Assembly: GCA_028289585.1 (NCBI GenBank) | Contig: JANQPI010000010.1 | Coordinates: forward strand, 186,001-250,000 | DNA: 64,000 nucleotides | Reading direction: 5' to 3' | From: Candidatus Zixiibacteriota bacterium | GTDB taxonomy: Bacteria; Zixibacteria; MSB-5A5; GN15; FEB-12 | Shown: in pieces, positions 17,428 to 25,870 of the stretch | How positions within the stretch are numbered: the stretch's first letter is position 1 | How the letters are laid out: each line of letters begins with the position of its first letter | Made by a program: the position numbers and the translations under genes | Notes under the pieces: generated by a model | What the model was told of the DNA's origin: nothing | The model's database searches: none | What the model saw: the letters and a program-made list of their open reading frames with translations, nothing else

Positions 17428-18187
17428 GATTCTGACAGAAGAATACGCCTCGTTCCGAGCGAGGGGAGAGCGCGGATGTCGTGAAGCATTCCCACGCGTG
17501 GCGGACACGCCAGCCGGCGGCCGTCACCGCAGATCGTATCTCCCCAACGCGATAGGCGTATTGAACATGGCGTTCGTCACGTCGCCGCCAGGATCGTCCC
17601 CGACGCTCAAACAGAGCCATATCAATCGTCCCGCGTCGCTGTCGTGGTTCGTAGTGACCGCGCCAGACAGTCATAATGTTGTCGACTTCGCGCGACCAGT
17701 GCAGACCGTCCCAGTAGTCGCGATAGACCGGCAGCAGATTCATGTCAAAAACGAGCCAGCTGCCGGGTGCCACCCGTTTCCTTGCTTCGGACAATGTCCG
17801 GCCAATGCTGCCGAGGTTCGGCAGATAGTTGAGCGAATCAAACATTGCCGTCACCAAGTCAAACGGTTTTAGCAGTTCTCGCTTGGGGAGTGTTATGAGC
17901 GGTAGCGTCGATCGATAGACTGGCATCCCGACCGCCGACAGTTTCGCACGTGCCAGTTTGAGCATCGTCGGTGAGCGATCGACTCCGCAGCCAGTCAGTC
18001 CGTGTTCGGCAAACGCGGTTAGTGCGGTCCCCGATCCGCAGCAGAGATCGAGAACGCGACGAGGTGTGACTCCACGCCGACGGAGTTGGCGCATGAGGTA
18101 CGGTACCATGCGAGCCGCGAAGCGGTCGCCACCCAGCGTATCGTAGTGTTGCGCAAAGGCGGTGTATTCTCGTCGAGGGTTAGTCAT
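17411..18187 (-). CDS. class I SAM-dependent methyltransferase
   Basis: 258-residue cytoplasmic methyltransferase. Motif I is VLDLCCGSGTALTAF, followed by the acidic loop CGVDRSP and a motif IV-like FDLVTAMFDSLNYL. The substrate is unknown; the family includes ubiquinone, glycine and small-molecule methylases. I chose the ATG at 18187 (MTNPRREY); a GTG at 18214 is possible, and neither has a strong Shine-Dalgarno. It overlaps the convergent CPHC lipoprotein gene at the 3' end. Confidence 0.8.
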   Translation of the reverse strand: MTNPRREYTAFAQHYDTLGGDRFAARMVPYLMRQLRRRGVTPRRVLDLCCGSGTALTAFAEHGLTGCGVDRSPTMLKLARAKLSAVGMPVYRSTLPLITLPKRELLKPFDLVTAMFDSLNYLPNLGSIGRTLSEARKRVAPGSWLVFDMNLLPVYRDYWDGLHWSREVDNIMTVWRGHYEPRQRRGTIDMALFERRGRSWRRRDERHVQYAYRVGEIRSAVTAAGWRVRHAWECFTTSALSPRSERGVFFCQNPTRNR

Positions 18188-18315
18188 ATGGCTTTTAAGT
18201 TGCCACTGCCGCACCTGGTAACAAGATTTTTCTCACGATCATGAATAGGGGATCGGCTTGTGGCGTATCTCTTACGGAACCCAGGTGTGCAACCCCCAAA
18301 GGATGCTGTGCAACA

Positions 18316-18771
18316 ATGCCGTTGATGTTCTGGATATGGCTGGCTGCGATGGTGATCTTTTTGATCTTCGAGATCATTTCACCGTCGTTTTTCTTCGCCC
18401 TCTTTGCCGTCGGTGGACTGGTGAGTGGGATCTTCGCCATCTTTTATCCCGATGAACATCTCTGGCAGGTCGCAATCTTTATTGGTGTCGCTCTGGCCCT
18501 GTCACCGTTTTCACGGATGTTGGCCAAGCGAATAACCCGCGAGGAACCGGTCAAGGCAAACGTGGATCGTCTTGTCGGTCTTACTGGTCGTGTCGTTCGG
18601 ACGATCGATCCCGATACCGGAGGCCGCGTTGCTATCGAGGGTGAAGAGTGGGCTGCGATTGCCGACACCCCGCTTGCGGTCGATGCCCGAATCCAGGTTG
18701 TTTCGGTCCTCGGGACAAGACTGAGAGTCGAGGCTGCTGTGTCCGATGATGAGTTGCCGCCACAGCGTTAA
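18316..18771 (+). CDS. NfeD-family membrane protein (short form)
   Basis: 151-residue inner-membrane protein: hydrophobic helices in the first 70 residues, then an OB-fold tail (LVGLTGRVVRTIDPDTGGRVAIEGEEWAA) typical of NfeD. The short form lacks the ClpP-like protease domain of NfeDb. The stomatin-like gene starts 11 bases downstream, the classic NfeD-slipin pair thought to act in membrane quality control or microdomains. ATG at 18316; the frame continues upstream but gives no sensible N-terminus. Confidence 0.85.
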   Translation: MPLMFWIWLAAMVIFLIFEIISPSFFFALFAVGGLVSGIFAIFYPDEHLWQVAIFIGVALALSPFSRMLAKRITREEPVKANVDRLVGLTGRVVRTIDPDTGGRVAIEGEEWAAIADTPLAVDARIQVVSVLGTRLRVEAAVSDDELPPQR

Positions 18772-18782
18772 GGAGTCGTATC

Positions 18783-19730
18783 ATGATAGATTTTAACCCC
18801 GCCATCATCTTCCTTGTCGTCGCGGTTGTCCTCTCGTTCATCTTCCTGTTCTCTTCGATTCGAATCATCCGACCTTTCGAACGAGGACTCGTGGAGCGAT
18901 TGGGGAAGTATCAACGGACGATCGACCCCGGTCTCAATCTGATCATCCCGTTCTTCGATACCGTGCTCAAAGTCGATATGCGGGAGGTTGTCATCGATGT
19001 CCCGGCTCAGTTGGTAATCACTCGTGACAACGTCAATGTTGAAGTCGATGGTATCATCTATGCACAGGTAACGGATCCCTTCCGGTCTCGCTACGAGATC
19101 AACAACTACATCCTGGCTGCCACTAAGCTGGCGCAGACCAATCTGCGTAACGTGATCGGTGAAATGGACCTTGATCAGTGCCTGTCATCGCGTGACGACA
19201 TCAATCTGCAGCTTCGTGATGTGATGGATCGAGCCACCGACAAGTGGGGGGTGAAAGTCAATCGCATTGAGCTACAGCGTATTGACCCGCCGATGGACAT
19301 CACGGAGGCAATGTCGCGGCAGATGAAAGCCGAACGTGATAAGCGGGCGACGATCCTCGATGCCGAGGCGATTCGTCAGGCGCAGATCACGAAGGCCGAG
19401 GGATCGCGCCAGGCTCAGATTCTTGAGGCCGAGGGGACGGCCGAAGCAGTCCGCCTGCAGGCCGACGCCGAGAAGTATCGTCAGATCGCCGTCGCTGCCG
19501 GTGAAGCCCAGGCGGTGACCGAAGTCTTCAACGCCATTCACGAAGCGAAGCCCGATGAGAAGGTCATTACACTGAAGTATCTGGAGATGCTGCCAGCACT
19601 GGCCGACAATCCGGCCAACAAGCTGTTCGTGCCGTACGAAGCATCGGGCGTTATCAGCTCGCTTGCCACCCTCGTGGAAGGGATCAAGTCGACCGAATCG
19701 AAGGCGGCGACCGCACCCACGGGGAACTAA
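18783..19730 (+). CDS. SPFH/band 7 paraslipin (stomatin-like, QmcA type)
   Basis: 315-residue membrane scaffold protein. One N-terminal transmembrane helix (IIFLVVAVVLSFIFLF), then the SPFH domain (RPFERGLVERLGKYQ, DPGLNLIIPFFD) and a coiled coil rich in AEA/QAQ repeats (about residues 190-250). Slipins form large oligomers at the inner membrane and often work with NfeD, encoded just upstream. AAGGAG lies about 7 bases before the ATG. Length and domain order are normal. Confidence 0.92.
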   Translation: MIDFNPAIIFLVVAVVLSFIFLFSSIRIIRPFERGLVERLGKYQRTIDPGLNLIIPFFDTVLKVDMREVVIDVPAQLVITRDNVNVEVDGIIYAQVTDPFRSRYEINNYILAATKLAQTNLRNVIGEMDLDQCLSSRDDINLQLRDVMDRATDKWGVKVNRIELQRIDPPMDITEAMSRQMKAERDKRATILDAEAIRQAQITKAEGSRQAQILEAEGTAEAVRLQADAEKYRQIAVAAGEAQAVTEVFNAIHEAKPDEKVITLKYLEMLPALADNPANKLFVPYEASGVISSLATLVEGIKSTESKAATAPTGN

Positions 19731-19754
19731 GTTGTCGTCGCTCAGCGCGGTGGA

Positions 19755-19783
19755 TTGACACCACCGCTTGCGGCGGCTACTCT
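19755..19783 (+). promoter_or_regulatory. sigma-70-type promoter of the Memo-AMMECR1 gene
   Basis: Consensus TTGACA (19755-19760), 17 bases, TACTCT (19778-19783). The -10 ends 5 bases before the ATG at 19789, so the transcript should begin at or next to the start codon, with no leader. Confidence 0.7.
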
Positions 19784-19788
19784 CCGAT

Positions 19789-21228
19789 ATGTCGCAATCA
19801 TCGAAAATCATTCGACGCCCGGCTGCGGCCGGGCGTTTTTATCCGGCTAATCCCGTCGAGTTGGCCCGCACGATCGCGGGACTGTTCGCCGACGCACCGA
19901 AACCCTCGCTGAGTGACCGTCCCCTCGGGCTCATTATACCCCATGCTGGGGTCGCCTATGCCGGTCCACTCTATGCGGGAGCGTTCAAAACGATCGAGGG
20001 TGAAGCGTATGACACGGTTGTCATTCTCGCGCCGGCTCAAACAGCCTTCTTCTCAGGGGCGTCGGTGTTCGATGGGGATGCCTACGAAACCCCCCTGGGC
20101 ACTATTGACCTTGATACCGAGACGATCGATGCAATCGTCGGACTTTCGCCATCGCTGTACCGGTCAGCCAACGGGCACGCTACGGGATCGACGCGTGGTG
20201 AACATTCCATCGAACTCGTGCTCCCTTGGTTGCAGATCGCCCTTGGCTCGTTCACGCTCGTACCGATTGTCTTTGGCGATACGGAGGCGGAGATAGGGTT
20301 GGCCGTGGGCGAAGCGTTGGCCGCTCAACTGTCACGTCGTAATGCGCTGGTCGTTTGTGCGACACACCTGACACAATTCAAAGCGGAGCGGGAGGTCCGC
20401 CAGGCCGATTCGGAGCTGCGGACAGTTCTTGACGGCATGGATCAGAACCGGCTCGTGGAGTTTTTCGAGAAAGGTGGCGAGGCGACCTGTCCGGGGGGGC
20501 TCGTCGCGCTGACACTTCTCGCGCGCCGTTTAAGCGGCGACCAGCTAACGGTTATTGACTACACCACGTCGGCGGCGATGACCGGTGAATTCGACGAGGC
20601 GGTCGGTTATCTCACCGCAGCGGTACCGGCAGGACACCGGGCGCGCATTACTCCGTCGGCATCCCATCTGGCCGAACAGCGAGTTAAATCGATCGCCGAA
20701 CTCACCGCCGACGACCGGAGCTCCCTGGCTCACATCGCCCACGAGGCAATCGAGGCTCGGCTGAATGGCTCCAACTACGCAGCTCCGACGTCGACCCGTC
20801 TTGACACCGAGTTTGGGGTTTTCGTCCGACTCAGTGTCAACGGTGCCACCCGCGAACCGTATGGACTTCTGCGCCCTCATCAGCCATTGCCGCAGGCGGT
20901 TGCGGAAATCGCTCAACACGCCGCCTTCGAGCATCCGTCGGCGGATCCGATTACGCGCTCGGCGTGGCCTCGAACCGAGATCGAAGTCTCGGTGGTCTCC
21001 CGGTTAACTCATTTCGATTGGCGTAAGCAGGCCCTTCGCATCGGCCAAGACGGTATCATGATACGCCATGATGTCCATCAGGCCTTGCTGTTGCCCCAGG
21101 AAATCGTGGCCGCCGGTTGGAATCCGCAGGAAACGCTGGAAAAGCTTTCGCTCCGGGCGGGACTACCTAAGCTGGGTTATCAAAGTCGGTATGCTGATCT
21201 CTTTACCTTGTCGACGGTCGTCTGCTAG
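19789..21228 (+). CDS. Memo-AMMECR1 fusion protein with degenerate motifs
   Basis: 479-residue fusion of the AmmeMemoRadiSam B (Memo, about 1-265) and A (AMMECR1, about 300-479) components. The Memo half keeps the first histidine (IPHAGVAYAG) and the cysteine (ATCPGG), but the GPSHH histidine pair is replaced by APAQT and the DxxH motif reads THLTQ. In the AMMECR1 half the hallmark LRGCIG aligns with TREPYG, losing the cysteine. So both halves look divergent or non-catalytic. No radical SAM partner lies nearby. The ATG at 19789 lies 5 bases after a strong -10 box. It converges on the next gene with 6 bases between stops. Confidence 0.8.
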   Translation: MSQSSKIIRRPAAAGRFYPANPVELARTIAGLFADAPKPSLSDRPLGLIIPHAGVAYAGPLYAGAFKTIEGEAYDTVVILAPAQTAFFSGASVFDGDAYETPLGTIDLDTETIDAIVGLSPSLYRSANGHATGSTRGEHSIELVLPWLQIALGSFTLVPIVFGDTEAEIGLAVGEALAAQLSRRNALVVCATHLTQFKAEREVRQADSELRTVLDGMDQNRLVEFFEKGGEATCPGGLVALTLLARRLSGDQLTVIDYTTSAAMTGEFDEAVGYLTAAVPAGHRARITPSASHLAEQRVKSIAELTADDRSSLAHIAHEAIEARLNGSNYAAPTSTRLDTEFGVFVRLSVNGATREPYGLLRPHQPLPQAVAEIAQHAAFEHPSADPITRSAWPRTEIEVSVVSRLTHFDWRKQALRIGQDGIMIRHDVHQALLLPQEIVAAGWNPQETLEKLSLRAGLPKLGYQSRYADLFTLSTVVC

Positions 21229-21234
21229 GCAAAG

Positions 21235-23400
21235 CTACTTGATGAGCATCATTTTGCGTGTGGCCCGTTCCCCATTAACCGTGAGCCGATAGAAGTAGAC
21301 CCCACTCGCAACAGCATTGCCTTCACCGTTCCGACCATCCCATTCGACCGCGTGCGTTCCCGCCGGGAATCGACCGGTCACCAGGGTTCGTACTTGTCGC
21401 CCGAGAATATCGAAGATCTCCACTGTTGCGAGTCCACGCTCGCTCAGTACGAAGCTGATCGTCGTCGACGGATTGAACGGGTTGGGGAAATTCTGGTCGA
21501 GTCGGAATGTTTCGGGTAGAGCTGTGTTTGGTGGCTCCGGCTCGTTGGCATTAGTCGGAACGTCCGTCAGCTCGAACACCCACAATCCGGACTGACGATC
21601 CGAGGCGATTATCTTACCTGATGCGAAAAACGGGTAGACCGTCCACACGCCGTTGAAACCGAAGTCATTGGGCAGGTAGGTATCGAAGGCGGTCAGTTCG
21701 TACGGCTGCTCCGGATTCGTCATGTCCCAGACACGGACGCCTTCGGTGTAGTGCGCAAGATAGAGGAAATTGTCTTTCAGGTAACAGTTATGAGCGACCG
21801 CATTGGAGTCGACAATGATCTCGCTGACGAGCTCGGCGTTGTTGATGTCGCTGACATCGAAGACACGGGTCCACGTGCCGCTACCGATCTCATCGCCAAC
21901 AATCAGGTACTGCATGTCGGTCGTGAACTGACCGTTGTGAGCTCCCGACCCCGGATAGTTAAAGCCTCCGAGAATGACTGGATTGGCAATGTCGGAGATG
22001 TCAACGAATTCAATCCCGTTACCAAAGATCCCAAAGCCAACCAGCGTGTCGTTCTTGATCTCGGTATCGTGGTAGTACCACGATCCAACCGAGCTGATCA
22101 ATACCGGATTCGACGGAATGGAAATGTCGTAGATGTCGACGCCCGATCGACCGGTCCCGTTGAGAAAGAGATAGTTCTCGTAAATGTTATGTGTGTGGGC
22201 GCCAACCGGTATTGTCGTCGCAAGCGACGGGTTTGCCGGATCAGCAAGATCGTAGACGTGAATGGGACCGCCGTTTTCGTTGCAGAGAAAAGCGAACGTC
22301 TGATAGATTTTGACCTCTTGCAGGTTGGTTGCCGGAAGTGTTGAAACGAACTCGGCTGAATCGGTGATATCAATAACCTTGGCGCCGTCGAAGGGGACAC
22401 AGATTATTGCGTATTCTCGACCGGTCGACGAGTCTGTGTAGCCCCAGATCCCGTTGTATAGTCCGGCGCCGTCCCAGCGATCCAGCAGGCGAAGTGTGAG
22501 CCCAAATTCGTTGGGTGTCAGGCTGAGGGGGAGTGTGCGGTTAATGATCACCCCCGTCTGCCAGGCAACGACCCGAAAGACCACCGGCTCGCGATTAGTC
22601 AGACCATCGATGAACGACGATCGTGTGGTCGCTCCGGTGGAATCGACCCGCTCCCACGTGCCCGGTGCGGTTTCACGTTCGACTTCATACCAGTCGACGT
22701 CGTCGAGGGCCGAGGTGGTGGACCACTCAATAACGGCTCCGCCATCGGTACCGTATCCTGTCAAACGCATTTCGATCGGCAGGATATTGATTGTCACCGG
22801 ATCGCTTGCGAACGGCAGTTGACCACCGACCCGGCGAGGCCAGTAGACGTACATGACATCAAGACTCGAGGCGTCAGCCCGGAATCGTTGACCCAGGTAC
22901 GACGTCCCCAACGAATCGTAACTGGAGCGCATGATCAAAATGATCTCACGGTTGCCGATTCCGGCGTCACTTGGATCCCACAACCGGTTGGGCGTGGCGA
23001 TCCGGTCATCCTCCATGAAGCAGATATTGAGGCGACGTGGATTGTCCGGATCGGAGTAATCCCACGCGGAACCAGGAAAGACCCCGACCGAGTCGGCAGT
23101 TCGGAACGTGCGATAGTCGATGCGACCCGCGAGAGTGGTATCCGATGCAGAAATCCGCAGGATGACGGGTACATGCTGCTCATCGGTCACTGAAGAACCG
23201 TAGAAGTTCCGTCCGATACCGATCGATTGGTCGTCGAACGCATCTCCTCCGGCAATCGGGTTTTCCAGTCCCCAGTCTACGCCCGTGAGCCATCGGATGT
23301 CACCGTTCCAGACAGCGTCGACCTGAACAGTCGAGGGTTGCGCCTGCACGGCAACTGCGATAGCGATCAGGCCGGTCAGCCAGAAAAGAGCGCGTTTCAT
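21235..23400 (-). CDS. secreted choice-of-anchor B protein with FlgD/Por-type sorting tail
   Basis: 721-residue exported protein. Signal peptide MKRALFWLTGLIAIAVAVQA; a fibronectin III-like segment (about 205-295); then a beta-propeller of LVIVD-type repeats (GAKVIDITD, GVDIYDISIP, GIEFVDISD, TRVFDVSD, GVRVWDMTNP) matching choice-of-anchor B proteins. The C-terminus (LDQNFPNPFNPSTTISFVL ... GVYFYRLTVNGE) is the FlgD-Ig or type A sorting domain used with type IX-like secretion in FCB bacteria. It is therefore likely surface exposed or released. AAGGAA lies 8 bases before the ATG at 23400. No type IX secretion genes are in this window. Confidence 0.85.
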   Translation of the reverse strand: MKRALFWLTGLIAIAVAVQAQPSTVQVDAVWNGDIRWLTGVDWGLENPIAGGDAFDDQSIGIGRNFYGSSVTDEQHVPVILRISASDTTLAGRIDYRTFRTADSVGVFPGSAWDYSDPDNPRRLNICFMEDDRIATPNRLWDPSDAGIGNREIILIMRSSYDSLGTSYLGQRFRADASSLDVMYVYWPRRVGGQLPFASDPVTINILPIEMRLTGYGTDGGAVIEWSTTSALDDVDWYEVERETAPGTWERVDSTGATTRSSFIDGLTNREPVVFRVVAWQTGVIINRTLPLSLTPNEFGLTLRLLDRWDGAGLYNGIWGYTDSSTGREYAIICVPFDGAKVIDITDSAEFVSTLPATNLQEVKIYQTFAFLCNENGGPIHVYDLADPANPSLATTIPVGAHTHNIYENYLFLNGTGRSGVDIYDISIPSNPVLISSVGSWYYHDTEIKNDTLVGFGIFGNGIEFVDISDIANPVILGGFNYPGSGAHNGQFTTDMQYLIVGDEIGSGTWTRVFDVSDINNAELVSEIIVDSNAVAHNCYLKDNFLYLAHYTEGVRVWDMTNPEQPYELTAFDTYLPNDFGFNGVWTVYPFFASGKIIASDRQSGLWVFELTDVPTNANEPEPPNTALPETFRLDQNFPNPFNPSTTISFVLSERGLATVEIFDILGRQVRTLVTGRFPAGTHAVEWDGRNGEGNAVASGVYFYRLTVNGERATRKMMLIK

Positions 23401-23424
23401 CGTTCGGTTCCTTCCACTCCTCAC

Positions 23425-23452
23425 AGTATACCGACTGATTACTCAGTCACAA
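23425..23452 (-). promoter_or_regulatory. sigma-70-type promoter with palindromic spacer
   Basis: On the minus strand TTGTGA (23447-23452), 16 bases, TATACT (23425-23430). The inverted repeat GACTGA-N4-TCAGTC (23433-23448) fills the spacer between the boxes, a position where a bound repressor or MerR-like activator would act directly. It serves the choice-of-anchor B gene. Confidence 0.6.
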
Positions 23453-23502
23453 CCATCGTCCCTAAGGTGACGCGTGGTAGGTCCTGACTGCTTAGTCCGC
23501 CA

Positions 23503-23530
23503 TTGACTTGGCCGAGACGATCGGTACTCT
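23503..23530 (+). promoter_or_regulatory. sigma-70-type promoter of pth
   Basis: TTGACT (23503-23508), 16 bases, TACTCT (23525-23530), ending 6 bases before the pth ATG with no Shine-Dalgarno between; a leaderless mRNA is predicted. Confidence 0.6.
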
Positions 23531-23536
23531 CTCGCT

Positions 23537-24139
23537 ATGGTCTCCGTCATCATTGGATTGGGCAATGTTGGCCCCGAGTATGTTGGCACCCGGCACAATG
23601 TCGGTTTCGACGTGATCAAGTTGGCCGCCAAGCGCCGTCAGCTCAGCGGATCAGCATCCGGGAACAGTTTCGTGTCTGTACTCGATCATGCCTATGACGA
23701 CCCAACGGTCTATGCCCTGCCCACGACCCTAATGAACCGTTCGGGACAGGCCGTGGTCGAAGTCTTGGAGCGATATGGTCGGTCGCTCGACGATGTTCTG
23801 GTCGTGACGGATGATTTCAATCTCCCGCTGGGACGTCTCCGCTTGCGTCAGCGGGGGTCCGACGGAGGTCACAATGGCTTGGCTGATATCATTGAGACGC
23901 TCGGTACCGACGAATTCGCCCGCCTACGGGTCGGCATTGGTGAGCCACCGAATCGGGACGCAATCGTTCCGTATGTCCTCGGGCGATTCACACCGGCCGA
24001 AACGGGAATCGTGAGCCGGGCGATTGACACCGCCGCCGATGCATGTATATTGGCGCCCCAACAAGAGATAGCTGTGCTCATGGCACACACCAACCGTCCC
24101 CCTGCTTCCGCTGCCGACGCCGAGCCGGAAGCCGATTGA
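23537..24139 (+). CDS. pth: peptidyl-tRNA hydrolase
   Basis: 200-residue Pth, which frees tRNA from drop-off peptidyl-tRNA. The opening VSVIIGLGNVGPEYVGTRHNVGF carries the catalytic histidine; the substrate-binding asparagine (TLMNRSGQAV), the catalytic aspartate (VTDDFNLPLG) and GGHNGL are intact. Length is normal. It leads a translation cluster with rpsF and rplI. No rpsU-like or L25 (ctc) gene precedes it. Confidence 0.95.
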   Translation: MVSVIIGLGNVGPEYVGTRHNVGFDVIKLAAKRRQLSGSASGNSFVSVLDHAYDDPTVYALPTTLMNRSGQAVVEVLERYGRSLDDVLVVTDDFNLPLGRLRLRQRGSDGGHNGLADIIETLGTDEFARLRVGIGEPPNRDAIVPYVLGRFTPAETGIVSRAIDTAADACILAPQQEIAVLMAHTNRPPASAADAEPEAD

Positions 24140-24164
24140 TTGAAAGGCCGAAGGGAGACTCTTC

Positions 24165-24722
24165 ATGCGTCAGTACGAGACGTGCTTTGCGCTCAACGCG
24201 CAAGCTGATGACGCCGCCATTGACCGTCAGGTCAACGCGGTCACCGATATCATCAAGAAACATGGTGGCCAGATCGTGGTCGAAGACCGCATCGGGACCA
24301 AACGCTTTGCCTATCCGGTTCGCGGTCAGGCGCAGGGGTATTATGCCTCGGTGATCTTTTCTGCGGAGACTCCGGTCCTGAAAGATCTTGATCGCCATTA
24401 CCGGCTCGAGGACTCGGTGCTTCGTCACCTCACGATTAGTTACGAAGGTGACCCGGAGAAGGTGAAAGAGCAGCAGAAGTCGTACCACTCGGCTCTGGAT
24501 GATCGTGAGCGTCGCCGCAAAGAACGGGAGCGTCGCCAGCGCGATGAGCGGCACGGTCGGGGCGGTTATGATCGCGATCGTCGTTCGCATGATCGGGACC
24601 GGGGCGATGAGCGCCCGCCTCGAACGGAGTCGACTCCCGCGCCGGCAGCCGATGAGAATCCGGCGCCGGCAGCCGACGTTGCGGAGAAGCCTGCGGAAAC
24701 GACGGAGACATCCCAGGAGTAG
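24165..24722 (+). CDS. rpsF: 30S ribosomal protein bS6 with long charged tail
   Basis: Small-subunit protein S6, which pairs with S18 on the platform. Residues 1-100 form the S6 fold (MRQYETCFAL, GTKRFAYPV, EDSVLRHLTI). The protein then runs on for about 85 residues: an arginine/aspartate/glutamate-rich stretch (DRERRRKERERRQRDERHGR and more) and an Ala/Pro/Glu tail, making 185 residues against about 95-135 usual. AAGGGAG lies 8 bases before the ATG. rpsR and ssb, the usual next genes, are not between rpsF and rplI here. Confidence 0.93.
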   Translation: MRQYETCFALNAQADDAAIDRQVNAVTDIIKKHGGQIVVEDRIGTKRFAYPVRGQAQGYYASVIFSAETPVLKDLDRHYRLEDSVLRHLTISYEGDPEKVKEQQKSYHSALDDRERRRKERERRQRDERHGRGGYDRDRRSHDRDRGDERPPRTESTPAPAADENPAPAADVAEKPAETTETSQE

Positions 24723-24759
24723 GTTCCCGGACAGCCCCGTGATGAAATCAGATGTCAGG

Positions 24760-24789
24760 AACGGCCGAGGGCACAGTCTCTCGGCCGTT
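24760..24789 (+). terminator. stem-loop between rpsF and the DUF2232 gene
   Basis: Perfect 10-bp inverted repeat AACGGCCGAG/CTCGGCCGTT (24760-24769, 24780-24789, 10-base loop) followed by the weak T-rich TGTTATGAT. It could terminate or attenuate transcription before the next gene, which starts 5-14 bases downstream. Confidence 0.6.
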
Positions 24790-24794
24790 GTGTT

Positions 24795-25811
24795 ATGATA
24801 AGCATGTCATCCGCTACAATGCAGCAGGCCATTGGTGGTTTGCGTCCCAAGCCAGGCGTTCATCTCTGGCTGCTACCGGTGGCCGCTGTCGGTGTCGCCC
24901 TGGCTCGATTCTGGCCGCACACTGATCTTGGGAATCTTGCGTTCCTCGCCCAGGGCTTCGGGTTCTTCGCAACCTCGTATCTCTTCTTCGCGGTGCTTCA
25001 TCTGACGTTCGTACGTCGCTCGATCTGGGTCGTAGGCTGGCTGGCCATCGGTCTCCTGATCTCACTGGCGCTGTCGGCCGGAGGTGGCGATCTCGTTGGC
25101 GCGATTATGTCATGGCTAATGGTTACTGCGATTGGCTTGGGCATCCCGCGTTTGCACGCGCAAGGATGGTCACGCGATCGAAGCTACATCGTCGGAATGG
25201 GAATCGTCGCAGTCGCTACCCTTGCCTGGTTGGCACCGCACCTTTCGGGGGTCACGGTAGCCATGACGGCGGGGCTCCGCGAGGTATTGAGTAATGCCGA
25301 ACCGACATTCCGGGGATTGGGCTACGAGGCAGAGCGGGCCGAGCAAATGGCCCACCAAATTGCCAAGGCCGGAGAAATGGCGATTAGATTAGTCCCTATT
25401 TCTATGATCCTGTTTCTCGGAACGCTCTACAGTCTGGGGGTGTGGTGGTTCTTTGATCGCCACCGTCGGAGTGATGCGGAACCGCCGATGTTCGTGGCGT
25501 TCCTCTTCTGGCAGATGCCGTTCGCTGCCCTCTACGCTGTGATTCCACTTATTTTGGTGCGGTTCTTCCTGCCCGATCCGGCTGCGCTGGTCGCTGACAA
25601 TGTTCTTGCGGGGCTCGCGTTTTATTACATTCTGACCGGCCTCTCGCTGCTGGAATTCTTGTTTCGCCACTTCAAGATCCCATGGTATGTCCGGTTGTCG
25701 GCGTTCGTGCTGCTGTTGATCTCAGGCCTGGTCGGTCTGCTCGTCGCGCTGCTTCTGGGCCTCGTCGACTCGTTTGCTGGCTGGCGTGGGCGGCTCCTGG
25801 CCCGTTCTTGA
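24795..25811 (+). CDS. DUF2232 (YybS-like) multi-pass membrane protein
   Basis: 338-residue integral inner-membrane protein with about eight hydrophobic segments. Position between rpsF and rplI and the pattern of helices match DUF2232/YybS, which in many bacteria lies next to rplI. Function is unknown; a transport or signalling role is speculation. Alternative ATG at 24804 (MSSATMQQ) is equally possible; neither has a clear Shine-Dalgarno. Confidence 0.75.
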   Translation: MISMSSATMQQAIGGLRPKPGVHLWLLPVAAVGVALARFWPHTDLGNLAFLAQGFGFFATSYLFFAVLHLTFVRRSIWVVGWLAIGLLISLALSAGGGDLVGAIMSWLMVTAIGLGIPRLHAQGWSRDRSYIVGMGIVAVATLAWLAPHLSGVTVAMTAGLREVLSNAEPTFRGLGYEAERAEQMAHQIAKAGEMAIRLVPISMILFLGTLYSLGVWWFFDRHRRSDAEPPMFVAFLFWQMPFAALYAVIPLILVRFFLPDPAALVADNVLAGLAFYYILTGLSLLEFLFRHFKIPWYVRLSAFVLLLISGLVGLLVALLLGLVDSFAGWRGRLLARS

Positions 25812-25870
25812 CAACGACCCCGAAAACCGGTACCCATGCCAGGTTGAACATCACTAGCAGAGAGAGTTGA

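Noticed and set aside
24600-24720. Repeat array or CRISPR-like signal in the rpsF tail
   Set aside because: The similar short units encode the Arg/Asp-rich and Ala/Pro/Glu-rich S6 tail; no regular spacer structure.
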